From contig JACONQ010000008.1 of the NCBI GenBank assembly GCA_014281115.1, forward strand, positions 2,232,001-2,296,000: 64,000 bases of DNA, read 5' to 3'. Both the position numbers and the translations under genes were made by a program. The DNA comes from Laburnicola sp. R22_1. Its lineage: Eukaryota; Ascomycota; Dothideomycetes; Pleosporales; Didymosphaeriaceae. The notes below the pieces were generated by a model. It made no database searches, had not been told where the DNA came from, and saw nothing but the letters and a program-made list of their open reading frames with translations. Positions 10,721 through 21,648 of this stretch are shown here, one piece after another (positions within the stretch are counted from its first letter, which is position 1; every line of letters begins with the position of its first letter).

Positions 10721-11142
10721 TTTGGAGCAATGAAGAGCTGAATTTGGTGTCAGCGTCGTTGCACGATGATAGTCGCGTACTCATTCCAGCAACCTCCAGG
10801 GAATTGGGAGCGAACGAACCCAATAATGAGAACAAGACCAGATCACTTACTATCAGAGAGAATACTGTAATAGAGATCGGATTAAAATTTACCACAGCAG
10901 TAAGCTCGTTGGGACAACTCGAGAGACATTACGTGGGGTTTTATAGCTGCGCCATCTTGAGGTGCGGGGAAGCTCTCCACATATGCACAGAACCCGGGAT
11001 CCGACACTAAGACGCATGCCCCTCGCGGAACCGCCCAGAATGGGCACAGTAATTATAGAATTGGATGTAGCCTCCATTGACCCAGAGTGGAGTATCTAGG
11101 CAATACTTGCTACCTCCTGAAAGTGTCGTAGAGATGTTAACC
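10721..11142. other. Spacer between F-box gene promoter and PMI 3' end
   Basis: Nothing coding is supported. The region must contain the F-box gene promoter and the PMI 3' untranslated region, both on the minus strand. No distinct motif stood out. Confidence 0.35.
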
Positions 11143-12368
11143 TTACTCCACAAACGCCGTGTAGATCTGGAGCCCCTTTGTAGCCTTAAACTCGGTGTCC
11201 ACACCCTGTCCGACAAAGAAGATGTATCCCTCGCTGAGTTTATGCTCCTTTCTATTTGCCTTGAGTAATCCCTCGCCTTCGGTGACGATAAAGATTGACG
11301 GCCCATCGATCGCTTCGATCGTCTCGTCCTCCCCATCCTTGAGCTCAATCGACAGCACGTTGAACTCGCTCAACGGAGGAGCAACGACCTGCGTCTTCCC
11401 ATTCTTTGAGCGATCGAATGACTTTGGCGGAAGCATACACTCCTTGGGGGAGTGGGGTGTGAAAGTTAAAGTTGAAATGAACATGTCAACGGAATTGCGG
11501 TCGGCGCGGGGACAGAAACCGGTGTTCAGGACGTTGTTGGAGCGCGCCATACACTCGATAATATCACCAGAGAGGTAGGCGTGTATGCCATCAGCGGGAA
11601 TGTAGATACTCTCGCCTTTCTTGAGTTGCAGGTAGTTCATTGTAATCAACGCCACTACAACACCGTTATCCGTCTTGTCGTACTGCTTAGACAGACGAGG
11701 AATCAATTCTGGAATATAAGAGTCGTCGCCAAACTGCTCTTTCGGGAGTTCTAGCAGTGCATCGTTGGTCTTCTTGATCGCTTCGTGGGACGCCGGAAGC
11801 ATGGTCTTGACGACATGCTCGAGCGTCTGATCGTCGAAGTGGGGCTTCTGGACGGAAGGTAGGAACGCCTTCAATGGCTCCAGCTGCATTAGCCGTGAGA
11901 TATCACCAAGGGGCTTGAAGCCGCAGAACGCTTCGAAGTCGGACAGAGCGAGCGCAATTTCCGGCTTGTGGTTGGGGTCGGTAAATTGGTCGGGGTCGCG
12001 GCTGTGAAGTTTGGCGGCAAGATCTTTATTCTGGGGACGATTTCGTGGTAGTGGTTGCATATGAAGAAGTAAGACATACGGGGTGCAGCTGCAGCGGAAG
12101 AGCCTTCGCTATTGATAACACTTTCGGGAGGAAAGGTATCTTGGTGTGGTTGAACTTGATGATCGTGTTTTGACCGATGAGCTCTTCTGCGTTCTTGTCC
12201 AGAACCTCTTGTAGGTCTTGTCCAGTTTCGAGAACGTAGGAGGGCAAATCAGGATAGGTGCCCATCCACCTGGTCCTTGTTAGCGCATGATAGTTGATTT
12301 GATCAGGATCTGACGTACATGTCAGCGTAGGGGTATCGAGTAGCTGGCTTTGAGCGCGCTCCAGCCAT
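11143..12368 (-). CDS. PMI40: Type I mannose-6-phosphate isomerase, apparently N-terminally short
   Basis: The proposed exons are 12368-12319, 12269-12080 and 12030-11143 (375 aa), with introns of 49 bp each (GTACGT...CCAG and GTATGT...CCAG). The enzyme interconverts fructose-6-P and mannose-6-P, feeding GDP-mannose for glycosylation and cell wall. Zinc-ligand blocks are present: LQLHP (Gln and His), HKPEIALAL (Glu) and ADGIHAYLSGDIIECM (His). Also present are WMGTYPDLPSYV, PFLPKVLSIAKALPLQLHP and the C-terminal IYTAFVE. Exon junctions restore TRYPYADMWMGTYP, as expected for the family. In the best model the protein begins MAGARSKPATRYPYADM, so the usual first ~25-30 residues (the YDWG-containing strand) are absent; an in-frame TGA lies directly upstream. 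An unrecognised upstream exon remains possible. It is divergent from the GT34 gene at 12,776. Confidence 0.85.
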
Positions 12369-12775
12369 TCAATCACATGCTATCTATCTGGACGACCATG
12401 ATGGCTACAGTTTCCGTGAAAAGGATGTCGCATCAAGACGACACTGCGTAGATAAAAGGAGACCAGATGCATGCAAGGGCCCAGCCTTGGGAACGTGGGC
12501 AGGGGGGTGTGCTTGGCAACCTTGTCACCCAGACTGCAATAATCGTCCTAATTTTCGCCCTCGCGCGCTCTCGAAATCCGCATTGCGCCTGCTGATGCCC
12601 CCGCAGACCGTCGGCCGTCCCCCAAGCATGACTCTGAAATAAGCGCGTCGCCCCGATCTCTCGCCCCTCGCCCCGTCTCCCGCTGCCATCCCTCAAACAG
12701 TTTGTCTCCACCAGGCCGAGCCTCTGATCTGGCCTCCCTGGCCGCCTCCATCGAGCCCATTCCCGACCCTCGACC
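12369..12775. promoter_or_regulatory. Shared promoter of PMI and GT34 mannosyltransferase
   Basis: The two start codons face away from each other across 407 bp, and no other gene fits between them. The right half (12,650-12,770) is C/T-rich on the plus strand, in keeping with a leader of the mannosyltransferase. No canonical TATA box was seen. The bidirectional role is inferred from the layout only. Confidence 0.5.
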
Positions 12776-13868
12776 ATGCACTTCGCCATGCCGCCGCGCA
12801 AGACGTCGCGGCCCCCACCGTACGCCGCCCGCAACCAGAGCGCGATAGCCATACCGCCGGCGCTGAAGAACCTGCTGCGAAGAGACAAGCTGCGGACCAT
12901 AGTGCTGGGCATGCTGGGCTTCCTGACCGTGGTATGGCTGTTGCGGAGAACCGGCAGCGGCGACGTGGGCGCGAAGATCCCCAAGGTGGCAATAGGCTCG
13001 GGGCCGCCCGTGGTCATTGTCACGACCATAGACCCCAAGGCGGACGCGGCATGGGTGCGCAGCATCAGGAAGAACAGGGAGGACTACGCGGAGAAACATG
13101 GTGCGCTCGACACCCCGAAGACACGGGCATACACTCGCTCCTACTGATGCGCTGCAGGCTACCTGACATTCTTCCCCGACAATAACCGATACCCCCTCAA
13201 CAACGCTCCCCTCACATGGAGCAAAGTGCCCGCGCTACGGCACGCCATGACACTCCACCGAGGCTCGACCTTCTTCTGGTACCTGGACAGCTCCGCGCTG
13301 ATCATGAACCCCGACATCAATCTACAATCGCACATATTGAACCCCTCCCGTCTCGAGAAGCTGATGATGACGAATGAACCCGTGGTCCCGCCGGACAGCG
13401 TCATCAAGACCTTCAGCAACCTAAAGGGCGACCGGATAGACTTGGTGGTAACGCAAGACAAGGAGGGCCTGACGCCCACGAGCATCATCGTGAGGAACGG
13501 AGAGTGGGCCAAATACTTCCTGGACGCATGGTTCGACCCCATCTACCGGAGCTACAACTTCCAGAAGGCAGAGTCGCATGCGCTGGAGCACATCGTGCAG
13601 TACGCATTCATACCCACCCATTCATGACGACAAGATGCTAATACTTGGCAGATGGCACGGCACGATCCTCGCCAAGCTGGCCCTCATCCCCCAAAACCTC
13701 CTCAATTCGTACGCCACCGGCCCCGCAAACCCCAAATTTGCAAAATACAAGGCAGGCGACCTTGTCGCAAACTTCCCCGGCTGCGTGAGACCCGATAAGC
13801 CCGACTGCGCCAAAGAGCATGAGGCCTACTTCGACATGCTCGAGGGGAACGGCGCGGACGATGACTAA
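12776..13868 (+). CDS. GT34 (GMA12/MNN10/MNN11 family) Golgi alpha-mannosyltransferase subunit
   Basis: Exons 12776-13100, 13158-13599 and 13652-13868 give 327 aa; introns are 57 and 52 bp with CAG acceptors. It is a type II membrane protein with a basic cytoplasmic head, one span (LRTIVLGMLGFLTVVWLL, about residues 41-58) and a lumenal catalytic domain with PPVVIVTTIDPK, YLTFFPDNNRYPLNN, FFWYLDSSALIMNPDI and the family hallmark HALEHIVQWHGTILAKLALIPQ, then YKAGDLVANFPGC. Relatives in yeast (Mnn10, Mnn11) are part of the M-Pol II complex that extends the alpha-1,6-mannose backbone of N-glycans. At the place of the DxD metal motif this protein reads D-S-S. An alternative start is the Met at residue 5. 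The MNN10 versus MNN11 assignment is not decided. Confidence 0.85.
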
Positions 13869-14427
13869 GTCTGCATTCCGGACAACGATAAGCCGGTGGC
13901 CACGAGGTAATCTCGTGCGTCAAAACATGCAAGGCACGAGGCGCACAGCTGGCGCCACGATGCCACGGAGGAGCCTCTTCGCGTAACACCTTGTTGTAGA
14001 CGCGGGCATGGAAGATCGAGCACATTGTGCTAGGCGTACAGGCGTTGGTGACGCATTTGGAATCGTGTCTTGTTACACCAGCCACGTCCTAGAGCGACGC
14101 GCTGGGCACGATTTCTGTTTCAATATGAGGGGGAAGGGTTAGCATCCATGGGTCATGTAGTCGATATTGCTTAGGACAAAGTCGGTCATCTCTAGACATG
14201 GTCGCAACACGGAGACAGTATTTATGTATTTTCGGTGGTGTTAATTAAACATGAGGGAGTTACAAGTCATCTATCCTACGCTATGCTATATACAAATAGT
14301 CTACAACGCTTCTTTTTGGGAACAAAGAACAAACATATAACCCACCAGTTTGCCGTGCGTGACATGTATCGTACAAGAAAGTACATAGGCGTGCGTGCCA
14401 TGCAAAGACGTACTTACAACAGGGGTA
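13869..14427. other. Intergenic region between convergent genes
   Basis: This region holds the 3' flanks of the converging mannosyltransferase and GEP3 genes. It contains no supported gene, RNA or repeat. Confidence 0.4.
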
Positions 14428-16701
14428 TTAAGAAGAACCCAGTGGTTTTCTCTGCGCCTTCACACTCTTCATACTGCGTCTCGGCCGCGCCGACCTCTCA
14501 CGACTACTAATCTGTTTAGGCCCACTAACCATACTCGCACACATGGGCATCCTACAGCCGACGAATTTCCCCAGCGGACTAAACACCTCGACCTCGGGGA
14601 ACTCGACGACATCCTCCCTGTCCTCGTCGACGCGCCGTCTGACAAACGTCTCGCCTCGCAATTTCGCCTCGTGCTTCATACGCAGCTCCTCCTGTGCGCG
14701 CCGCTGTGCCGCGTACTTTGCTTTCTGCAGCGCGTTTGGGTCCTTTTTGAGCATGCCAGGGGCTTTCCAGCCCTGGGGACGGCGGATTTGCGCGCTGATC
14801 TCGAGCCAGCCGACGCCTTCGATGAGGATGTCTGTGCCGAAGACGCGGAAGGGGAGGTTCTCGGGGCGTAATTTGGCGGCTACGGCGCTGGTGAGCGGCC
14901 CAGCGAGTTTCTTGGTCACGTCCCATTTGAGCTTGAATCGGCCTGCCGAGTGCATCTTGGAGCCGACGTCGTCGGCGAGTATCGAGGTGATGTTGCGGTC
15001 GCTGGCTTGGGCTTGGACGCTGGCGGCTTTGTCTGTGCGCGTTACGTGAGGTTCGAGGGGGACGAAGGGGTGGATGATGAAAATGAGGTCCTGGGTTACG
15101 GGGGTGATGCGGATAAGGCCGCCACCTAGAATAAGCGATTGACCTGGTTTGAGGACGTAACGTTGGGCGGTAATGCGGCTTTTCATTATGAGATCGTCCT
15201 GTGCTTTTGGCTGGACGAAAGTCTCGAGACCGGGGCTCGTGCGCGCGAGGCCAGGCATGTCGACGAGTTCGCCTCGATTGCGGCCAAAGGGGATGCGGAT
15301 TGGGGAGGCGGTCGTGCCCGGGAGGGAGGACGCGATGGGAAGGACGGGGTAGGGCGTATAGGGTTGTGCGGGCGGGAGGAGGGCGTCAGGATCGAGCTCG
15401 CTGTCCTCCTCGTCTAGTTCGTCCTCAGGCTCGGGGGGTTTATGCTGGTGCTCTCTTGGGAGGGCGTCTTTGCGCTCGAGTTCGGCGTCTTCTTCGGCGA
15501 GTTGCTGCTGTACTGCGACAAGCTCGTCCAGCGACTTTGCGTTCTTGACCATGGCTTCTCGCTCAGCGGCACTGCGAATCTTCCGTACATCCTGGTAATC
15601 TGCACCTCTACCTTTCGGGAAGACCACCTCGAAAAGATTTGACTTTCCGACATTGACTTTGCCCACCATCCAGCCTGCCCCCCCCCTCTCCCATATATCG
15701 TCTTTGACTTGCTTCGTCCACCAACCCCTTTTTGCGCTCACCAATCTCACGTTGCCCAGCCGTGCCTGTTCATTCCTTCTTCCCAGAGCATCTCGAAGTA
15801 CCTCCTGCATATACGGCATGAGGGCATCTACCTGCTCCTTCTTCGGCGCCAGTAGGTCCGCGCGTGTGATCACGAAGCTGACTTCAGCAATGCGATCATT
15901 TGCCACCCATCCCTTGTGTTTCGCTCGTCGATTCTTCGTTCGCAATTTAGGTATTCGTAGGGACGACTGGAGCGTGGGTACAAGTGAGAGGGGGAAATCG
16001 GCGGCATCAACTACATGGTAGATGTGGTTCCGACGGTGCGGGGATTCGGCGATGGTCTGCTGGATAGATTCGACCGAGGGGTGGTAGATGGGCGTCCCTA
16101 CGCGATGATGCAGGAGATTGTGACATCGATCGCACACAGGCGTTTCTGGGGCTCCGGTATCGACGGTGTTGCCAGCTTCCAGCACTTCGCGCTCCAATCC
16201 GATCTCCTCAAGCAGCTTCGGGTCGACTTGCTTCAGCGCCCTGGTATAGATGTCGTCCTCCTTCTGCTCTGACGGTTTCGCTTCGGGGTCGTATTCGAGA
16301 TACTGTATGACGGCTTTCCTGTCCAGGTGGTAGAAGCCTGCCTCCTCTTTGTCGTAGATCTGGGTCGGAGCGCCGCATCCCGGGCAGGATCGAGGGAGCT
16401 GTCTACGGATACGATTTGCGGTTCGCGGTTGCTTGGGTGGGAACTCCGTTTGAGGTTCTCCAGGCACGGCAATAGCAGGCTGCTGAGACACTCGCCTGAA
16501 CGTGGAGAACTTCGTCGATGGCCGTTGCGTTTCCGAGCAGCGAACTAAATGCGCTTCCGGATGTCTGGAAAGCGCAGGGTACAGAAAAGCTGGTAGCGAG
16601 GCTTGCAGTGCATGCTGGTCATAGTTCACAAGCCGCCGAGTCTGCCGGAGAGCAGGGCGCATGTCGTCGGAGTTGGCTTTGCAGCACTCGACATGATCCA
16701 A
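14428..16701 (-). CDS. GEP3: Mitochondrial circularly permuted GTPase GEP3/MTG3 (YqeH family)
   Basis: A single 757-codon exon. GTPase motifs appear in permuted order: TRAD (G4, 279-282), SAK (G5, 322-324), GKVNVGKS (G1, 347-354) and DMPG (G3, 481-484). Before them are two Cys pairs, CPGC (106-109) and CDRC (190-193), as in the YqeH zinc finger. A long acidic, Pro/Glu-rich insert (about 370-465) separates G1 from G3. The YqeH family acts in small ribosomal subunit assembly; the yeast member (genetic interactor of prohibitins 3) acts in mitochondria. The Arg-rich, acid-free stretch starting at Met14 (MRPALRQTRRLVNYDQ) looks more like a targeting leader than the first 13 residues, so initiation at 16662 is plausible. 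It is divergent from the aspartate aminotransferase gene. Confidence 0.9.
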   Translation of the reverse strand: MDHVECCKANSDDMRPALRQTRRLVNYDQHALQASLPAFLYPALSRHPEAHLVRCSETQRPSTKFSTFRRVSQQPAIAVPGEPQTEFPPKQPRTANRIRRQLPRSCPGCGAPTQIYDKEEAGFYHLDRKAVIQYLEYDPEAKPSEQKEDDIYTRALKQVDPKLLEEIGLEREVLEAGNTVDTGAPETPVCDRCHNLLHHRVGTPIYHPSVESIQQTIAESPHRRNHIYHVVDAADFPLSLVPTLQSSLRIPKLRTKNRRAKHKGWVANDRIAEVSFVITRADLLAPKKEQVDALMPYMQEVLRDALGRRNEQARLGNVRLVSAKRGWWTKQVKDDIWERGGAGWMVGKVNVGKSNLFEVVFPKGRGADYQDVRKIRSAAEREAMVKNAKSLDELVAVQQQLAEEDAELERKDALPREHQHKPPEPEDELDEEDSELDPDALLPPAQPYTPYPVLPIASSLPGTTASPIRIPFGRNRGELVDMPGLARTSPGLETFVQPKAQDDLIMKSRITAQRYVLKPGQSLILGGGLIRITPVTQDLIFIIHPFVPLEPHVTRTDKAASVQAQASDRNITSILADDVGSKMHSAGRFKLKWDVTKKLAGPLTSAVAAKLRPENLPFRVFGTDILIEGVGWLEISAQIRRPQGWKAPGMLKKDPNALQKAKYAAQRRAQEELRMKHEAKLRGETFVRRRVDEDREDVVEFPEVEVFSPLGKFVGCRMPMCASMVSGPKQISSRERSARPRRSMKSVKAQRKPLGSS

Positions 16702-16997
16702 ACCTTTTGGACGGATCCTCCAAGAATAAACGGCGCTAGGACGCTCAGGGGCTAGGCCTCGGCAACGGGGAAACTGCAGCGTGAGTGTCGAGTCGCCGCT
16801 TCCCTCTACTATCTTGGCCCTTAGCGTGTGGTGGCCCTAGCTTCCCCTCACGCTTGCGCTTGCACCAAAAACAAAATGTGGAGCAGCAGCTGGCGGAGAT
16901 CGTCTCAGGCCATCGCGTTCCAACACTCATCACTCCCTCCTCTGTCACTCATCCCTTCCTCATCATCATCACCCCCTACCAACACTGCACATCCATC
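16702..16997. promoter_or_regulatory. Shared promoter of GEP3 and AAT1
   Basis: A 296-bp gap separates the two divergent start codons. The plus strand at 16,925-16,997 is a C/T-rich leader (TCACTCCCTCCTCTGTCACT) running straight into the AAT1 start. No other element is recognisable. Confidence 0.5.
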
Positions 16998-18609
16998 ATG
17001 CTCGCCTCATCGCGGACCGCTTTGCGTCAAGCTGCGTCCAAGCAGTTCACCGTCAAGGCCGGAGCCAGGGCGGTCTCTGCCTGGTCGCAAGTGCCTCAAG
17101 GTCCTCCAGTAAGTTGAAAAACAGCACGACAAGAGCAATTGGCAAGAAAATGGGCTAATTGGTGTACAGGATGTAAGTTGCGACCCATCCACAGCTGCCG
17201 ACAATTACTTACCGCTCCTTTGCCTTCGATCAGGCCATTCTTGGTGAGTGGAGCTGCTTTCCCCCTAGATGCATCTCATTGACTTTGCACAGGTATCACC
17301 GAAGCTTTCAAGGCCGACAGCAACCCGGAGAAGATCAACTTGGGTTCGTCCGCGTGGCGCTAGCGAACGAGGGCACTGGGAGCTGACATGCGCAGGTGTG
17401 GGCGCCTATCGGGATGATAAGGGCAAGCCGTTCGTGTTGCCTTCCGTGAGGCAAGCTGAGAAGAAGATTGTTGAGTCTTTGCTGGACAAGGAGTATGCTG
17501 GAATCACGGGTGTGCCGGCATTCACCAAGGCTGCTCTGCAGTTGGCTTACGGCCCTGACTCTGCACCCATCAAAGAGGAACGTGTTGCCATCACCCAGTC
17601 CATCTCCGGTACCGGCGCTCTGCGCATCGGCGGTGCCTTCCTCGAGCGCTTCTATCCAGGTGCAAAGACCATCTACATCCCTACCCCGTCGTGGGCGAAC
17701 CACAACGCCGTTTTCAAGGATTGCGGGTTGAAGGTCGAGAAGTACCGATACTACAACAAGGACACCATTGGCCTTGATTTCGATGGCCTCGTTGCCGATA
17801 TTAAGGCCATGCCCAAGGGCAGCATCGTTTTGCTGCACGCTTGCGCTCACAACCCTACTGGTGTCGATCCCACCGAGGACCAGTGGGTGCAGATCGCCAA
17901 TGCTGTGAAGGAGGGCGAGCACTTCCCATTCTTCGACATGGCTTACCAGGGCTTTGCCAGCGGCAACACTGACACGGACGCCTTCGCTCTTCGTCACTTT
18001 ATCAAGGAGGGTCTCCGCCCGGTGCTCTCTCAGAGCTTCGCAAAGAACATGGTATGTTAGGACTTGCCAATGGACATCTGGAAGCATTGACATTGACTAT
18101 CTTATAGGGCCTGTACGGCGAGCGTGTCGGCGCCTTCTCCGTTGTCTGCGAGTCTGCTGAGGAGAAGAAACGCGTTGATTCACAGATCAAAATTCTTGTG
18201 CGACCGTTGTACTCCAATCCCCCGGTTCACGGTGCTCGCATCGCGTCCGAGATCTTAAACGATCCCTCGCTGAACAAGCAGTGGTTGGGCGAGGTCAAGG
18301 ACATGGCCGACCGCATCATCACCATGCGTGCTCTCCTCAAGGAGAACTTGGAGAAGCTCGGCAGCAAGCACGACTGGAGCCACATCACGTCCCAGATTGG
18401 CATGTTCGCGTATACTGGTCTTAAGCCTGAGCAAATGGATGTTCTGGCCAAGGAGGCGAGTTTCTAAAACCCCAAGATTCGCGGGCTATCGCTGACTTAT
18501 TGAACAGCACTCCGTCTATGCTACCAAGGACGGCAGAATCTCCGTTGCCGGTATCACGAGCGGTAACGTCAAGCGCCTTGCCGAGTCCATCTATAAGGTT
18601 ACTGGTTAG
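16998..18609 (+). CDS. AAT1: Mitochondrial aspartate aminotransferase, seven exons including a 3-nt micro-exon
   Basis: Exons are 16998-17108, 17170-17172, 17234-17243, 17293-17343, 17396-18051, 18108-18455 and 18508-18609 (426 aa). The enzyme is PLP-dependent: aspartate + 2-oxoglutarate gives oxaloacetate + glutamate, part of the malate-aspartate shuttle. An Arg/Ala/Ser-rich presequence ([17 protein letters not shown]) points to mitochondria. Family blocks seen are [65 protein letters not shown] and the Schiff-base lysine in [16 protein letters not shown]. The conserved Asp of GPPDAILG is encoded only by the 3-nt exon GAT at 17170. The last intron (18456-18507) begins GC rather than GT (GAG|GCGAGT). 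Frame continuity across all joins supports the model. Confidence 0.93.
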
Positions 18610-20845
18610 ATGCGAGAAACCCTCGGCCTTTACTGTGTACTGACTCCGGGTTTGAAATTTCGGCGGAGCATTGGCATTGGCATGGCGTACTGTACACTGT
18701 ACTTTTCATGTTCCAGTACCTCATACACGGCTAGACTGTACATTGAAATGAAGCTTCTATCACCCCACGGTCTCATCCATGTTACTGGAGACAGAAAAAA
18801 TATGTCTAGCGTATCTTGACGGGTGACCGGACCTATCACCCATGTTTCCTCGAGGTTTGACTCTCATCCCGGTCCCGTCCGTATTCGGAACACCTCCAAC
18901 TGGTCGAATGATGCCCGGGCACTTCGTTTACTGTGTCGATCATTGCCTTTTTGAGTATATATGATACTGTAGAGTCGCGTGTGCCAGAAAACAAACAGCG
19001 TTACCTCTGTGGGACGCACACGGTGGGTTGCAAGGAATCGTCGCGTCTGCTGGCTCTGTAAAGTAAAGGGCGTGCCGTGGTTGCCTGGTTTTGTGCAGAA
19101 AGAAAAGTTTGTGCCCCTCTTCAAGAGTAGGCTACCCCTCCTTTCCAACCCACTTCACACCGAGCGTTCCGATCGGCGGGGTGTATGTTACATCACGAAG
19201 CACGGTTCCACGAAGATCACGTCGTTTCGGGAAGTTGAGTACTGCCCGGAGCACACCGGAGGTACATTTGTTGCCCTGCAGATTGAATGCTGCAGGTGGG
19301 TCCAGCGTTGCCTTGGTATATGCATGATGTAGGATTATGCGACATATGACGGAAACGAGTCACTGTAGTTGCTGCAGTGGTTATACCGAACCTATCCCGA
19401 ACATCAGATGGAGACACTGGGGCCACGAGGAAGCGGGCGAGTCGGGCTAGCCATCTAGGGTGAGTCGCCGTGCAGTGTGGTTGGAACTTTGGGACAAGGG
19501 CGGCCAGCAACACCCACAAGGCCGGGATCTATGCGGTCATATGCAAGGTGACGACAGGGCCTGCGCCGTGACGTAGGGTGCGAGAACCCTGCAGCCACGG
19601 CGAGCATCCTCCATACAAAACCACCCTCAATGCTAAAAGAGGGTCGCCGTGGACCATGTTGTCTTACCTTTCCAACACCAGCAGGCGAGCAACAGCATTT
19701 CGAAAGCTTCCAGACCCTCTTGGCGTCGTCTCTTTATCCCTTTCTGTCCCAGTTTTCGCGTGCCTCCTCCACCTTCTTCCGGCGGGACAAAGACGGTCGC
19801 CGTAGCCCGCCAGCCGCACCATGAAACCGCACCACACGGCCTGCCATGTGCGCTGGGTTTGTTCGTGAGCGTTGGCTGTATTGTTCTCTGGCGTTTCTGA
19901 GCGGGCGGCTGGTGCTGGGTCAGTGTCGTGGCGCTCCACGACGAGGACAGGACGGCACGCTGGTGGGCTCAGGCAAGGCGGTTGACGTCGGACTGACCCC
20001 GCCAAAGTATGCCATGTCTATCATCACTGCCCCTCATTTCAGGGATAGTGATGAGTACCGGTAGCTAGACGCAATTTCTCCAGTCGCGGTGCCGTATAGG
20101 AACGGATCCCCGTGACAATCGCTGCACAACGCCGCTTCTTCTGATCTCCTCTCACCGACTATCCCAGGCTTGCTCGACAGCTGGCGGGACAAGCACTTGT
20201 GTAGTCCCGCTCGCTTTCGGCACCGTTCTCCGGGGCGCGTGGGCGCGCCCTGAAGGCCGCCAGCGGGGGGTTAAAATAGGCCTTCCGGCACTTTTCCTTC
20301 TGACTCCCCCACAGAAGCGCACTAATACCTCTTCATCTTCTATTCGACTCCCGCACGTTCGCACTGTGCTTACGCAGCCCTGTTCCCATCAGGCCTCGTC
20401 GGCATCTTCACGCGGGCCGAGCCTTGTTCGTCGTCATTGATACGCCAGTCCCAAACGGGTGCGCGCAGTGAATCGCGCCGGACCCGCAGCTACTAGGTAC
20501 TGGTACTGACGCGACAAATTTCTGCGGGGCAGACGTGCTACACTACTACACCACTCCTCGACAACTCTACACGGCCACCGCAAGGCACGCAGCGCGCGAT
20601 ATTGCTGTTGGTGCAGAAGCAACCTCATTGACGAAGTTTCTCAGCATAGCGTGCCACGGACAAATATGGCTAGAGCAGAATCGGCGAAGGACGATGCGGG
20701 CGACAGGGTTTGTGCCCCTCCATCTTTCCAACCACACACCTGCCCCCCCTCGTGCTTGCGCTACCTGCGACGGCACGTTTCCCTACACGCGGCACGACTT
20801 CTCTGCCTGCAGTGGCTAATTTAGCAGCCGAACGAGGAGGACATC
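18610..20845. other. Intergenic region before YPD1
   Basis: No gene is supported in 2.2 kb. The left part is the AAT1 3' flank. At about 20,268-20,300 a TTAAAATA motif is followed by a C/T-rich stretch, a likely core promoter and start of a long YPD1 leader. CpG-rich open frames at 19,600-20,000 on both strands look fortuitous. Confidence 0.4.
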
Positions 20846-21354
20846 ATGTCTATCCCCGGCGCCAAAGACAGCATCGATGAGGCCACATTCGAGCAGATCC
20901 TCGAGATGGATGAGGACGAGGAAGAGAGAGAGTTCTCCAAGAGCATCGTCTACGACTTCTTCACGCAGGCTGAGAGCACCTTCGACAAGATGAACACCAA
21001 CCTGTGAGTGCCCGCTCAGCACTGCGCGCCCTGGCCCCTGCTGCCCTGCTCGCAGAGCTGGCAGGCGACGCATGTCTACACGAGCTGACTCGATGCAGTG
21101 AGAAAAAAGATCTCAAGACTCTCTCCGAGCTCGGCCACTTCCTCAAGGGCTCCTCCGCTACGCTCGGCCTTAGCAAGGTGAAAGACTCATGCGAGAAGAT
21201 CCAGAACTTTGGCCAGAAGAAGGACGAGACGGGCGTCAAGGACATCACAGAGGACGAGGGCCTGTCGAAGCTGAAGACGACCATCGCGCAGGCAAAGCAG
21301 GAGTTCCACGACGTGGAGAAGGTCCTCAAGAAATTCTACAATGACGAGTCTTGA
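20846..21354 (+). CDS. YPD1: Histidine-containing phosphotransfer protein YPD1
   Basis: Exons 20846-21003 and 21099-21354 (137 aa) are joined across a 95-bp intron (GTGAGT...GCAG). The protein relays phosphate from hybrid sensor kinases to response regulators such as SSK1 and SKN7, upstream of the HOG osmotic-stress pathway. The HPt helix carries LGHFLKGSSATLGLSKVKDSC, with the phosphorylated His in GHFLKGSS, preceded by the fungal TFEQILEMDEDEEEREFSKSIV block and followed by a charged C-terminal helix. The ATG at 20846 is the first in frame. However, the preceding TTTAG/CAG and an open frame reading PNEEDI before it allow a short extra 5' exon, which I could not place. Confidence 0.93.
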
Positions 21355-21640
21355 TGGACTGCACAGCCGATACCCAACGATCTCCTACGACTCTTAGAAC
21401 CTAGTTACAGCACAATGGGACAATGCGAGCGCGCAGCCGCGCATGCACCAAGGCCTGGAGGCGCGTTGCTGCTATGCGAGGGGCTGTCGCCAGACCCCGC
21501 CTTGTCTCGGCAAAAGCATTCTCTTCACACTGCGTCGAATACCTTCTTTCTTCACTCTTCCATGGTTACTGGATATCAGGGGTTTGAATACCGTCCACAT
21601 CGCTCCCATGATTGGGGCCGTCTGTCTTCTGTGTGCATTG

Positions 21641-21648
21641 CTTGCGAG
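21641..21648. repeat. Left target-site duplication of hAT element
   Basis: The 8-bp CTTGCGAG occurs immediately before the left terminus and again at 25318-25325 immediately after the right terminus. The 8-bp length is diagnostic of hAT transposition. Confidence 0.93.

Noticed and set aside
17335..18093. 252-aa minus-strand open frame
   Set aside because: It lies antisense to AAT1 exon 5, which is fully explained by the aminotransferase.
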